From contig CM059621.1 of assembly GCA_030435675.1 (NCBI GenBank), forward strand, positions 6,324,001 through 6,388,000: 64,000 nucleotides of DNA, given 5' to 3'. A model generated the notes under the pieces. The model ran no database searches. It saw nothing but the letters and a program-made list of their open reading frames with translations, and was not told the DNA's origin. A program made the position numbers and the translations under genes. Positions 34,151-44,146 of the stretch are shown in pieces. This stretch comes from Steinernema hermaphroditum. Its lineage: Eukaryota; Nematoda; Chromadorea; Rhabditida; Steinernematidae. Positions within the stretch are counted from its first letter, which is position 1; each line of letters starts with the position of its first letter.

Positions 34151-34803
34151 ATGGGGAAAGCGTGGTATATGAGCGAGACGATCGTCGATCAAAGAAAGGA
34201 GTGCCATCGATCACCGCCGGAGTTCTGTGGCCTGGAGAAGCTCGCGGAAATTGGAATCATCTACCGCCATGTGATATTTCCCCTTTTCTGTCTTTCGTCT
34301 ATTGCGCACATTCAGATTCCGGCGCACGAGAAGGATGCCGGTCTGGAACGGGCTTGCGCAGAGCAGGGATATGACCATTGGGACGAGATCATCATCAACC
34401 GCGAGAAACTGCCGAACTACGACGCGAAAATCAAGAACTTCTTTCAAGAGCACATGCATCCGGACGACGAGGCGCGATACGTTGTCGACGGTACCGGATT
34501 CTTTGATGTTCGTGATAAGGAGGTATTGTAGAATGACCGTGTCATTCTCTGAACAACTGATTCCAGGATCGGTGGATCCGTATTTTGGCTCAGGCAGGCG
34601 ATCTGATTATCTTGCCATCCGGAATATACCATCGCTTCACTGTTGATGATAACGTAGAATCTCTTTCCTTTTCACTGGAATCCGAACATTCTCATATTTA
34701 GGACTACTTGAAGGCAGTTCGTCTGTTCAAGGGAATTCCCGTTTGGACAGCATACCTTCGCGAAGAAGGAGGCGAAGACACATTTGTCCGCCACGATGAT
34801 TAG
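34151..34803 (+). CDS. Acireductone dioxygenase (ARD)
   Basis: Metal-dependent cupin enzyme of the methionine salvage pathway. It oxidises acireductone to the keto acid precursor of methionine (Fe form) or, with Ni, off-pathway products. Exons 34151-34270, 34316-34522, 34567-34653 and 34702-34803 give 171 residues, close to the usual 180. Family motifs: [13 protein letters not shown] at the start, [20 protein letters not shown] with the HxH...E metal ligands (HMHPDDE), FDVRDKEDRWIRI, and the fourth ligand in [10 protein letters not shown]. It ends [20 protein letters not shown]. Introns are 44-48 nt. Start ATG at 34151 lies 3 nt after a TTTGCAG acceptor, as in trans-spliced nematode genes. 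All active-site residues are present. Confidence 0.95.
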
Positions 34804-36002
34804 CTGTGCCTCTGCTTTGCAAGGAGCGCCAAGAACCAACCGATTTTTTGGCTTATTGTACACTTATTATACAATGCATATGTAGCAGATGGTGCGTTTA
34901 GGTGGTGTTGTTTTCGATGCGCCATTTTGATAGGCACTATCTCTTTTGGGGCGAGTTTCTCTCATTTCGCCGCGATATCGATGGCGCCATTTAGTGTCAG
35001 GATGAGGTGGTTCATCGGGCCAAAGGTTGTGTCGTGGGAATGGCGTTGATCTTTAACAACAAACACATCCTGTGTATCTATAATTGTGGATACAAAAGAC
35101 CGTCTAGTCAGTCTAGACGCCAGAGGTAGACTACTACCCAACAGGCGCAGCACGACGCCAGCACCAGAGTGGACACGATACGATCAAATTACAGGGAATA
35201 TTTGCCGGAAGTCACTTCCACGGCCATATTCTCTAGTTCACTACCTCTGAGCGGAATGGGAGAGGTGATCCCAACGAGTCTGAGCAACTCAAGCCGTCCA
35301 GCGAATTATGGTCTTTAAGGGTTTAGCCATTCGTTTGACAGAAAACCCGAAAATCCTGCCGTATCGTTGTCGATCCAGCTTTCGATCCAGATCCAGCTTT
35401 CAGATTGCCAGAAAGATGCACTTTAAAGATCAGTTCCTGTAATAAGCCTACCCTCTTGTTGGTGTACTTGCAGGTCCTCCGCCCGATAAAGTGTATAGTA
35501 AAGCAAATTAAACTTATGGGGTTTATCATGCAACACACATTTTATGTCATCTTTTGCGGCAACCTAGCTTTTCATTGTTTGCCCAATGGCTCTCAAAATT
35601 ACAAGGTTACCGACTTCATAGTTAGCGCATAACTTTTTGTATTCAATTAGCTTTCTCTTAAGGTAATTGCTTCGGGTTGTGACGTTGCAGACTGACCTTT
35701 TTGCCTTGATCATGCGACAAGTGGTTAGAGTGACGCGCTGAGACTCGATTCATAACAAGAATTCACTTAATTCGCTCCTCCGCAGAAAGTTGCACTGTTG
35801 ATGTCCAATCGATAGTATTGCTCTTTTATCATTGGATTATCGCCCTTCTCTCGCATGAGCTAATGTCGTTAATCCCCATTATTGATCTTTATTCTTACTT
35901 AAACTGAATTATTTACTGCTTTCGCCGCTGTTTTTAATCGTTTTGCCCGTGTGGGTTGGCCGAGGCACACAAACAACCCTCATTCTTACTCATAAATCCA
36001 CC
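34804..36002. other. Intergenic
   Basis: No gene is visible. One GTCTAGAC lies at 35111-35118 beside GTCTAGTCA. Near 35.70-35.75 kb ACAAGTGGTTAGAGTGACGC is an isolated A-box-like stretch, perhaps another tRNA-derived relic. Confidence 0.45.
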
Positions 36003-36953
36003 ATGGAGGCTTCTATTTATAATCGCCTTCTTGACATCAGCACTGTCATCCACATAATTTCCAAAGTTTTGGCCATCTACGTCGTCCACCGCCATTCCCC
36101 GACCAACATGGACTCTTTTCCGCTCTTCATTCTGAACGTTATGATATGGAACCTCGCCGGGAACGTCTTCGGAGCGCTCATCCACATGTACCCTTTGTTT
36201 CCGGACGACTGCTTTCGTGCTGATGGCCTCGCCAGCGTCTTCGTGCAAAGCGAACGCATTTCTCACTTCCTCTATGCCCTCGTAGTCGTCTGTGTGGGCA
36301 ACTGTGCTCTGGCCTCCGTGTTTGCCTTTCCCTACAGATATCTCGTCTTCGTCCACCCGAGACTTGTGTCCAACATTAAGCGCAGGTGGTGCTCCGTCCT
36401 CTGTGCTGTCGCCCATGCCTGCATGACAGCTTCTATCCTCTACGTCTATACGTATTTGATCATCCCTTTCGATGATTACGCCTTCAGAGGGGAACGACCA
36501 CCCCGGAAGGGTGTTTTCTGTTTTCAAACACGAGGCTGGATCAAGTACTTCATTGGGGCGTTCGGCGCCGTAGTCATGTCCGGACTTGTGGCTGTGGTCA
36601 TCAGTTCGGCTGTCCTGCTGAGAAGACACCTTGAAAGCATGAGTCACATCTACAGTGCGTGCACTCTTGATCTCCACCGCAAATACTTCCGCTACTTGCT
36701 TGTCATCACTGCCGTGCCGGTTGTTTTCTGTGAAATCCCCATCCTCATCGCGTTTCTTTGTGCCTTCTATTCGGAATTCGAATATTCAAAGGAGGTCTTC
36801 ACATCCTGCGCCGTGGTGATCTACAACCATGGGACTCTCTTCTCCGCGGTCACAATCATCACATTCCGACCGTACTACCGATCTGTGAGCAGAATGGTCC
36901 ACGGATTGTTCATAAAATGTCGCCATGGAAACAGGGTCTTTGTGAGCAAATAA
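36003..36953 (+). CDS. Intronless chemoreceptor, Str/Srh/Sri-type superfamily (paralog 1)
   Basis: A 316-residue single-exon seven-transmembrane protein. The first helix is followed by RHSPTNMDSFPLFILNVMIW, matching the T/S-P-x-x-M...L-x-N...W pattern of the nematode str/srh/sri/srd receptors. Then come PLFPDDCFRADGL and seven hydrophobic segments, ending ITFRPYYRSVSRMVHGL, the typical RPYR-like junction after TM7. Poly(A) signal AATAAA follows at about 36.96 kb. It is clearly paralogous to the gene at 38348 (RHTPPNM, YPTYPSECFRVGG, NHGTLYS at equivalent places). Chemoreceptors of this superfamily normally have several introns, so their absence is notable. Confidence 0.88.
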   Translation: MEASIYNRLLDISTVIHIISKVLAIYVVHRHSPTNMDSFPLFILNVMIWNLAGNVFGALIHMYPLFPDDCFRADGLASVFVQSERISHFLYALVVVCVGNCALASVFAFPYRYLVFVHPRLVSNIKRRWCSVLCAVAHACMTASILYVYTYLIIPFDDYAFRGERPPRKGVFCFQTRGWIKYFIGAFGAVVMSGLVAVVISSAVLLRRHLESMSHIYSACTLDLHRKYFRYLLVITAVPVVFCEIPILIAFLCAFYSEFEYSKEVFTSCAVVIYNHGTLFSAVTIITFRPYYRSVSRMVHGLFIKCRHGNRVFVSK

Positions 36954-37599
36954 AGTGATGCAAATAAAAGAATGTAAACAACTTTTTGCCCCATAAAATG
37001 AATAAAAAAGGTGATTCGCGCGAATTTAGCGCGCAATGTAAAATCACTAGGTGTAAGCCTAAACTGTAAAAGAAGCAGACCTACAGCTAAGCCGTGTGCA
37101 AGAATGAAAACGATGCCCACTTCAGTCTCCTGCTTTTCGTTATTATTACGTTATTACAGTACCTACGCGAACAATTCATGTAACCGTCAGATTCAGTGAC
37201 TCAAGCGATTTTACGATTCAACATGCGAAATAAACCAAATAAAAAAATAAACGAAAAAATTGATTATGACAGGGTTGTAGTGCCTCATCGAGTTTGTGTT
37301 TAGTACTGAGTATTCTCTTTTTCTGCCCTTGGGTTCTGTAACAACCCTAAAAGGACACAAAAAAACGTATAATTCGTTGCATTCCGCATGAACGTGTCAA
37401 AAATGTTACCCTCACTATCAAGGAGCCCCTTTGGATACTGGTAACCCCCTCACTCGGAAGGACCACCCCGGTGGTGGTGGTAATGTATCAGTTCACATTA
37501 CGAACCTCCCCCGCCAGGTTTACCGGACATCCCAATTTCTGAGTGCCGGCCTAACATCACACCCGTATTAAATACCCGTATTAAATACATAAGGCACAA
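36954..37599. other. Intergenic
   Basis: No gene. A short inverted run (GGACCACCCCGGTGGTGGTGG) lies near 37.46 kb. Confidence 0.4.
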
Positions 37600-37692
37600 C
37601 GAATCAGATAGGACCAGGGCGGGGGATCGAACCCGGGTGTCAATTGCGGCGTCTGTCAACATCGCACTCGACCACCCATGTCGCGAGCGAGA
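37600..37692 (-). repeat. tRNA-like element, SINE candidate
   Basis: On the minus strand GGGTGGTCGAGTGCGATG (A-box-like) is followed about 40 bp on by CCCGGGTTCGATCCCCC, a strong B box with a well paired T stem. No cloverleaf closes. This fits a tRNA-derived SINE or tRNA pseudogene. Confidence 0.55.
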
Positions 37693-38347
37693 GGTTTGAC
37701 TTTTCCTACTTGAACTTGAGGAGATTCGTTTTTTAATGCGTTCGATGTGACCAGTGATGGGAAGCGAGCCCGAAATCCAAACGAGTCTGAGTTCGGCTCG
37801 GTGCCCCAACACCCATCGAGTCTGACTCTCGAGTCCGGACGCAAAAAATTTATTTAAAAAAAAAATTTATACCTGCATGAAGATCCCTCCTTCTGTCTAG
37901 ACACCCTTTATTTTTTCGAACACTATACAGGTGGAGTGGTATACTTTCGGTTGCTTTTTTAGGTCACGCAAGGCGGGCGGAAAATGGATGATGCACTTCA
38001 CCTGCTTTCAATAAACAGGGACATCACTCCCTTCTTGTGCTTTCGACTTAGGAAAGTTATTTGGTGGTGCTGATTCAACTTTGTTTTCGAACTGCAAGCT
38101 GAGTAAACGCAACAGGTAGAAAAGCCTGCTGGGAAATCTAGAAAATAATGTATTCTAGGCAGGTTTTACAAACTACACGGATTCTAAGACATCATTTGTT
38201 CATTTCGCATTTCAACGTGATTATAAGTTTGAAAAAACACGCGCCCACCTTAATGAGAACACCGATTGTTTTCTAGGTTCCCCGCTTGAAACACCTTTCA
38301 CCTGTTAATCATTACTATTTACCACCGTCTCTGAGTCGACATCGCTA
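37693..38347. other. Intergenic upstream of a chemoreceptor
   Basis: No gene is visible. One GTCTAGAC palindrome lies at 37895-37902, about 450 bp before the receptor start. Confidence 0.4.
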
Positions 38348-39307
38348 ATGTCGCTCTCATCCGCGTTGGTCTATGATCGAATCCTCGATGCCACCGCCAT
38401 CAGCCACATGGTCGTCAAGATCTTCACTTTGGTGATTGTTATCCGCCACACTCCTCCGAACATGCGCTACTTGTCGATGTTTCTCCTGAACGGCCTTTTG
38501 TGGAACTTCGGCGCCAACCTCGTCTTCACCGTTATGCATTTCTACCCGACGTACCCATCGGAATGCTTTCGAGTAGGTGGAATTCTGAGCGAACTGTCTT
38601 CTGAACTCTTCGGCCATGCCATGATGCTGCTGCTCTTCGTCTGTATTGTGAACTGCGCCATCGCTCTGACGGCCACCTTCTGCTACCGGTACCTTCTTTT
38701 CCGTTTCAAGTTGAAGCCTCAAAGATCGATAGTCTTCTGGTCAGTCATGCACTTGTTTGCCACCATTTGCACTGTTTTCTTGTATTCGTGCTGGACGGTG
38801 CCCAAGGCAAGATACCCAATTCAAGACGAGCTCTCCTCAAACGAGCTTTTCTGCTTGGATCCACATGGTGTGTGGAAAACTGCCGCACTGTCCGCTTTTC
38901 TGGGAGTGGTGATGTCTACCGTATTCTTTGCATTCATGTTCTCCTTTCTTCTTTTGAGAAGCATCAAGGAAAAGAAGAACGTCATGCACAAGAAGCTGCT
39001 CGATAGACACAGAAACATCCTCTGGACTCTGATCACAACCGCCAGCGTTCCATTGCTGTTCGCTGCGATGCCTCTCACTGTAGCCATTGTGACTGTCTTC
39101 GCCCCTCGGCTCCCGTACGCCCGAGAAATCTGCGTGTCGTGTATTGTGGTCATAGCCAATCATGGAACTCTCTATTCGTTTGTGCTGATTTGTGCCATCC
39201 AGCCGTACAGAGAAGCTGCGCGTCGACTGTTGTCGAAAGCGATCTGTAGCCAGGATGGGAATATTTCAAAGGTTTCGAAGACGATGTTCCTGCCTAGAAG
39301 TTTGTGA
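38348..39307 (+). CDS. Intronless chemoreceptor, Str/Srh/Sri-type superfamily (paralog 2)
   Basis: A 319-residue single-exon receptor starting at ATG 38348. It shares order and spacing of motifs with the gene at 36003: IRHTPPNMRYLSMFLLNGLL, FYPTYPSECFRVGG, a Cys-rich third segment, LDRHRNILWTLITTASVP before TM6, and VIANHGTLYSFVLICAIQP before a basic tail. Divergence is large (roughly a third of residues identical by eye), so the duplication is old. It converges with the minus-strand receptor at 39575-40621 (267 bp between stops). It is likely a membrane protein of chemosensory neurons. Confidence 0.88.
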   Translation: MSLSSALVYDRILDATAISHMVVKIFTLVIVIRHTPPNMRYLSMFLLNGLLWNFGANLVFTVMHFYPTYPSECFRVGGILSELSSELFGHAMMLLLFVCIVNCAIALTATFCYRYLLFRFKLKPQRSIVFWSVMHLFATICTVFLYSCWTVPKARYPIQDELSSNELFCLDPHGVWKTAALSAFLGVVMSTVFFAFMFSFLLLRSIKEKKNVMHKKLLDRHRNILWTLITTASVPLLFAAMPLTVAIVTVFAPRLPYAREICVSCIVVIANHGTLYSFVLICAIQPYREAARRLLSKAICSQDGNISKVSKTMFLPRSL

Positions 39308-39574
39308 CAGTTTGCAGAGACTTCCTCCTTGCGGAATATCAGATAAATACCATCCATTCAGCGACTTATTTGGCTTTCATTTTATCAACAACCTCCATCA
39401 GACGCAATATGCAGAAAGATAGAGGAACCCCTCTAAAACGAAAAGTCTGTTCCAAAAGGCTGAGGATCACGAAAATTCGCGCGCTTAAAGTCCACTTATC
39501 TGGCTTACATTGTATATTAGCTTCTGTTTATTTCATGCACTAGAAGAATTTTAATACATGTCACTTTGGCTTAT

Positions 39575-40621
39575 CTAAGGAGCAGCCGGATGATTGCTAA
39601 CGATCGAAAAGAGTTTAGCCTGTCCAGAGGAACTGGTTGCAGTCGTCTTCTTGACACTAAACAATTTACACACAGCTTTCCTATATGGAGTCACGAAGAT
39701 TAGAGTCACGACGCAGCTGAGCAAAACGTCCAGAAACGGTGTCTGCGCGGCAACGGCCGAAATCAATGGCATCTTTGGACTCTCTACATAGACAGCTATG
39801 CAGAAGGCTACCACAGGAAGTGCATCACACACGGTGGGAATGCCGGCCAGAATGACCAGATTCAGAGTCAGGAGCATCTGAAGACGGTAAGTCGTCTTTC
39901 CCAGAGAGGCCCGCTCAGATCGAAGAGCTCTAATAGTCAGAATCGTGAATGTGGATATTGAAGTAGTCAGGAATAGTAGCGCTCCGGCAAAGGTACTGAG
40001 GACAGCAGAAATAACCGAATTATGCTGCATCTCCATGCAGATCCAAGGTTCAGCATCGACCTCCACTTCTTTAGTCATATAGACGAAGGGATAGGCGAAC
40101 AAGGAAGCCCCAAGTGAGGCAGCTATGTGCACTACTGAACCAAACAGGTATCCATAGAAGGTGCCCAGGAAGTTAGCCAACTTAGGCGAGCACACTTGAG
40201 CGTATCGATAGAGGAAACAAAGCCACAGAGCCATCAGGGCATTCGATGTAAGTACGAAGAATACTGAGCACAAAAGGTAAATCGCCTTAGGATGCAGAAT
40301 AGTTCCAATGCCGCAAGCTTTAAGGCACACTCTTCCGCCGTGGAACTCGACGACAGGTTGAAAGAGAAGTCCATAAATCAGGAGATCAAAGTAGTACCAG
40401 AAGGTTATATTCAGTAAATTATTGCGATAGGAACGAATATAAGACGGCGATTTCTGTAAGACTATGTAGAGGAAAAGCAGCCCTATAGGAGTGATGCAGA
40501 AACATGATGCAAAGTAGGCTATTCGGTTCAAAATGTCGCCAACCATCTTTAAGAAAGTAGCAGATGTGACTTTCTCAATTATCCAGAAAGAAACAATTCT
40601 CAATACATCTGCCAGAGGCAT
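39575..40621 (-). CDS. Intronless chemoreceptor, Str/Srh/Sri-type superfamily (diverged)
   Basis: A 348-residue single-exon frame. I see ITPIGLLFLYIVLQKSPSYI and RNNLLNITFWYYFDLLIYG, matching the P-x-x-(M/I)...LLN...W pattern of the superfamily. Six further hydrophobic segments follow, then TLIFVTPYRKAVCKLF after TM7. The first ATG (40619-40621) adds 25 residues before the internal Met of KMVGDILNRI. The relic at 32452-32530 conserves part of that extension (FWIIEKVTSATFLKM), which suggests it is translated or is at least part of the ancestral gene. It is oriented against the two plus-strand receptors and only distantly similar to them. Confidence 0.85.
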   Translation of the reverse strand: MPLADVLRIVSFWIIEKVTSATFLKMVGDILNRIAYFASCFCITPIGLLFLYIVLQKSPSYIRSYRNNLLNITFWYYFDLLIYGLLFQPVVEFHGGRVCLKACGIGTILHPKAIYLLCSVFFVLTSNALMALWLCFLYRYAQVCSPKLANFLGTFYGYLFGSVVHIAASLGASLFAYPFVYMTKEVEVDAEPWICMEMQHNSVISAVLSTFAGALLFLTTSISTFTILTIRALRSERASLGKTTYRLQMLLTLNLVILAGIPTVCDALPVVAFCIAVYVESPKMPLISAVAAQTPFLDVLLSCVVTLIFVTPYRKAVCKLFSVKKTTATSSSGQAKLFSIVSNHPAAP

Positions 40622-40963
40622 TGTCCTGCAATTTAATCAGAGACGTACCACGAATGCACAAAGGGCATTGTGGGCGAAGGAAACGGGGGTGGTGGTAGAC
40701 GTCTAGCCCAGGATTAACGTGCGATTCAAATCCTGCTGAAATGTTGAAGAAATGGAAGGGCTTGTCGCTGACCGGTGGCAGACAACAGTGGAGACAGAGA
40801 CGTCTGTCTATCTCCCACCGTGTCTCTTGCAGAGGCAGCAGCTTTAACCAAAGTTAAATTCTCCCAAGGCTCCTTCTCTCCAACTCCCCAAAATTACAAA
40901 CGCCACGTAGTCCACAAATTTATTGCAGAACAAATAAAGCAATGTAGAACAAACAACTTGTAA
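40622..40963. other. Intergenic
   Basis: No start-to-stop gene. A GATTCAAATCC B-box-like sequence near 40.73 kb has no matching A box. Two AATAAA-like signals near 40.93 kb on the plus strand have no obvious upstream gene. Confidence 0.4.
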
Positions 40964-41517
40964 TTAATTCATCTGGAACCCTTCGACCTTGATCGCCGTG
41001 AGGAGCTGTTGACGGAGTATGTAGGCGCTACCGTATTCGGGGAGTTTAATGAAGTGCTCCCAGGTGTTCGCTAATGGATAACTGTTGTCGCCGCTGTTGA
41101 CTCTCTGAGTCTTGCCACGATTACCGTGGCGCGCCAATTTCAGGGTGCGATGGACGCTTTGCAAGGGTGCTGTCGTTTCTTTTTAGTGCTACAAATTTGC
41201 AAAAATTCACGCCACTCGATACCAGTACAACCGCAATGCCCATTGAGAAGATTGCTACAAGACACATTCGAAAACAAGCGACACGCGATGCTCGCTCTCA
41301 CTAGTATAGTTTTCCTGCAGTCTGCACCTTCCAGAGGTTCCACCGCGGCTCCAGAGGTTACTTTTCCTGGAATTCTTTGCACCCCTTTCCGAAACTCCTT
41401 GTACCTCTCCCAGTGGTCTCTGTGCGACACCGAAGTTCGACATCGCGCTACTGTTTTGAGCAACATCTTCGTCTGAAGAAGTTTCAGGAGATCCTCAGGA
41501 GCCCCAAGGAAGTTCAA
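40964..41517 (-). pseudogene. HECT-type ubiquitin ligase C-lobe fragment, catalytic Cys replaced
   Basis: Minus-strand frame ending at 40964 reads DNSYPLANTWEHFIKLPEYG, then SAYILRQQLLTAIKVEGF. It aligns to the end of HECT domains (LPTSHTCFNVLLLPEYSS...LLKAI...GF). The position of the catalytic Cys is Trp. In another minus-strand frame just upstream (41140-41517), HWERYKEFRKGVQRI, LFSNVSCSNLLNG and EWREFLQICSTKKKRQ are weakly like the preceding HECT C-lobe, implying a frameshift. No intact ligase was found. It is most likely a pseudogene. A genuine last exon of an inactive ligase is the alternative. Confidence 0.45.
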
Positions 41518-41617
41518 AAGGTGGAAAAGCGATGCTTTGATGCATTGCGTTCAAATGTCCATATATGACAATTGTTGTTTAACCTAGATATTGAGACCTG
41601 TGTCTATAACTTTAAAG

Positions 41618-42220
41618 ATGGTTTCCCTCGACAAAACGGTTCCTTTCAGCTGCACCTCTATCGACTCAAGCATCATGATCACTTCGATAACGTGTTTTTT
41701 CACAGACCTCCGAGCACGGGCCGCCAGCTTGACACCACATGAGGACCTTGTGATAAGAGAGACTTATGGCTTCCTCCACTCCTCTGGTACACCAGAAAAC
41801 AACCTCTTGAAGCGACTTGAGGAAGAAAATATCAAACTCCAAGAGCAAAATAAGGAACATGTTCGTGTTGCTGCAGAATTGAGAAAGAAACTGGAATCGT
41901 GCGTGAGAGCAATGTCGCAACTCCACCACACAAACGATCAAATCACGAGGAGCAAAGCAGTGATCAGTCTTCAACTGAGGAAAGCCGAGCGGACCATCGA
42001 CCTTCAGCAAGAAGAAGTTATCGAACGCATGAAAAGCGAGCGGAGGGCCGTGGAAACAAGTCGACAGCTGCTTCAGTCACAGAAAAAGGTCGAAGAAACG
42101 ACATGTCTCGCTTACTACCAACTGGCAGAGACCATAAACACGCTAGCGAAGGAAAATATTCTGCTCAAGCAGACCCTCCACCAGATCAACACAAGGGAGC
42201 AGCAAGAGCAATATTATTGA
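41618..42220 (+). CDS. Coiled-coil protein of unknown family
   Basis: A 200-residue open frame from ATG 41618 to stop 42220. The first 45 residues are hydrophobic/polar, then from NNLLKRLEEENIKLQEQNKE to the end the sequence is a nearly continuous heptad-like coiled coil (RKKLESCVRAMSQLHHTND, LRKAERTIDLQQEEVIER, LAYYQLAETINTLAKEN). No catalytic motif is present. TTTTTTCACAG at about 41.70 kb is a strong acceptor, so the N-terminal part may instead come from an upstream exon, possibly within 41.1-41.6 kb where plus-strand coding-like sequence (LRLKKFQEILRSPKEVQK) also occurs. I do not recognise a homolog. Confidence 0.55.
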   Translation: MVSLDKTVPFSCTSIDSSIMITSITCFFTDLRARAASLTPHEDLVIRETYGFLHSSGTPENNLLKRLEEENIKLQEQNKEHVRVAAELRKKLESCVRAMSQLHHTNDQITRSKAVISLQLRKAERTIDLQQEEVIERMKSERRAVETSRQLLQSQKKVEETTCLAYYQLAETINTLAKENILLKQTLHQINTREQQEQYY

Positions 42221-42484
42221 AATTGTTCGAAAACTAAAGCCATTAAAGTTCACTTGACATGTTGAAGCGCCTCGCCAATCATATCTCGCTAGGGAGATCG
42301 TTAGCACCGCTCGGAGCACCAGAATTCCCTGCTTCTGAGGCAAAAGTTTTGTCTACGCTTGCACCGTCTAGACAATTCTGCAAACTGCCACCGCCACCAC
42401 CCATGCTCATTCCACCTCCGTGAGTGATTCACGAGCGGCGGTTTCCCTCTCCGAGCAGCAGTCGCTAACCGAAGCGCGCCAAAG

Positions 42485-44046
42485 ATGAACTTTTCCGCGC
42501 GCTGCTTCGTTCTCTGCACGCTTCTCTGCAGTGCAGTTTTGGCGGACAAGTATAACAGCTGTGATGAGAGCCTGTCGAACTACTTTTATGCCGCGAACAT
42601 TTGTGGCCAGTCGAAAATCGGGAAGCTGACGGATTTGATCGGCGATGCTATGGAGGTGTTGAAGACATTTGGCAAAAGTTTGTTCTTATTCCTTTTTCCA
42701 ACCATTATATACTGTTTTTTTAGATTGTACGGAACCGTACGAAAGCGATCGCTACTTCTACATGCTCCCGCATCTGCGCGTCCTCGAACTCCGGCAGATT
42801 GACAAGACTCTTTTGCAGTACCGGTTCCTTTACTTAGAGTATCCGGACTTCATAGGATCATACGAGAATCTGAAACTTGAAGAAGAAATGAGTGTGCTTC
42901 TTGAGGATACGTATTACGTCAACGATGTCATCGCAATGGGAGAATTCAATCTCGACGTACAAAGAATGAAAATAACTAAAGATAGAAAGGTAATATCTGC
43001 GTTTTACTGTCGTCTTTACTTTGCATTTGTATCATCTCCGTTTCAGTTCCCAATGAACCAATTGTGGGATCCGGTGCGAGGAGAAAGTCATCACCGAGAA
43101 GTTCAAGGGCATCGTGTAGAAGCAGCTTATGACGCCATGACGATTATCAAGTAAGTTGGCCTTTTCGCATCATGTATCCAATCAACTTTTTTATTTTAGA
43201 AACGAGCACGATCACACATATCGCATACAGAATCGTGAGCATGTTTGCGAGAGTATTTACATCCGAAAGAAGTTACGTGTTGGAACTGTGCAAATAATGC
43301 AGAAATATTCGTTAGTTCATTGTTCTAATGGGTCTTTTAAGAAAACATTTAGGAAAGCCATCAACTACGTTTCTGATGATGAGCTTTCGTCAGTTTCATC
43401 ATGCCCAGCGAAATCTCTTTTGGATGCTCCGAAAGCCGTTCTCATAAACACGATCGTTGCTTCAATGGTGGTGTTTGCGCTGTACATCTTGGCTATGACT
43501 CACCGCATCAAGATACGTTATCTGAAGAAAACGGCTGAAAATACTAAAGGTACGTGCACGATCACTCTTCCATCTCATAACTCCTCTTTTCTCTCCGTTT
43601 CAGAGGGCAATGAATCTGATATGTGGAACCGTGCCGCGGTTCCTACCAGTGCAGAGAACAACAACAAGAGCGCGCCACAGCGGAGCCGTGCCGTGAGCAA
43701 CGTGTCGAAAGTCGGCGCAAACCAAGTTAGTAAAGCGAAGGCCAGTCAAGTAAGCCAATCAGGAGGCGTGTCTCAAGTGAGCGGCTACAAAAGAGTGACT
43801 GAAGTCTCGCAGGACGGTGTTAGCCAAGTGTCACAAGTCAGCCAAGTGAGCCAAACGACGAAAGTGAGTCAGCAGTCGGATATTAAAAGTGGAAATCAAT
43901 CGAAGTCGCTGTTGACGGAGGCTCACGAGAAGATCAGTAAGCTGTTCAAAGGACGGAAATCGAAAGGCAAGAAGGGCAAAGACGACGGCAAAAATACTAA
44001 GATCGTCCCTAATAACAAGAATGGCGACACTCTGGAGGATTTCTAG
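42485..44046 (+). CDS. Secreted-signal type I membrane protein with SQVS-repeat cytoplasmic tail
   Basis: Unrecognised family. Exons 42485-42677, 42724-42989, 43047-43150, 43200-43549 and 43604-44046 join to 451 residues. Signal peptide: MNFSARCFVLCTLLCSAVLA. The ectodomain has several Cys and charged stretches (for example RVLELRQIDKTLLQYRFLY). A single transmembrane helix follows (AVLINTIVASMVVFALYILA), then a basic cytosolic tail. The tail holds about 12 copies of SQVS/NVSK-like motifs (VSQVSQVSQVSQTTKVSQ) and ends in a Lys-rich segment (FKGRKSKGKKGKDDGK). The first intron uses a GTTTGT donor, chosen because it keeps the frame and creates an N-C-T glycosylation site. A GC donor nearby is an alternative. 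The gene converges with a chemoreceptor 100 bp downstream. Confidence 0.72.
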
Positions 44047-44146
44047 ATTTTGTGTTCCTTGTCTTGCATGGATAAATACACGACAAAGCTACGGTCAAAT
44101 GACTATCGGTGGCTGTACTGTCTTCAATAATTTATCAGCATCAATT

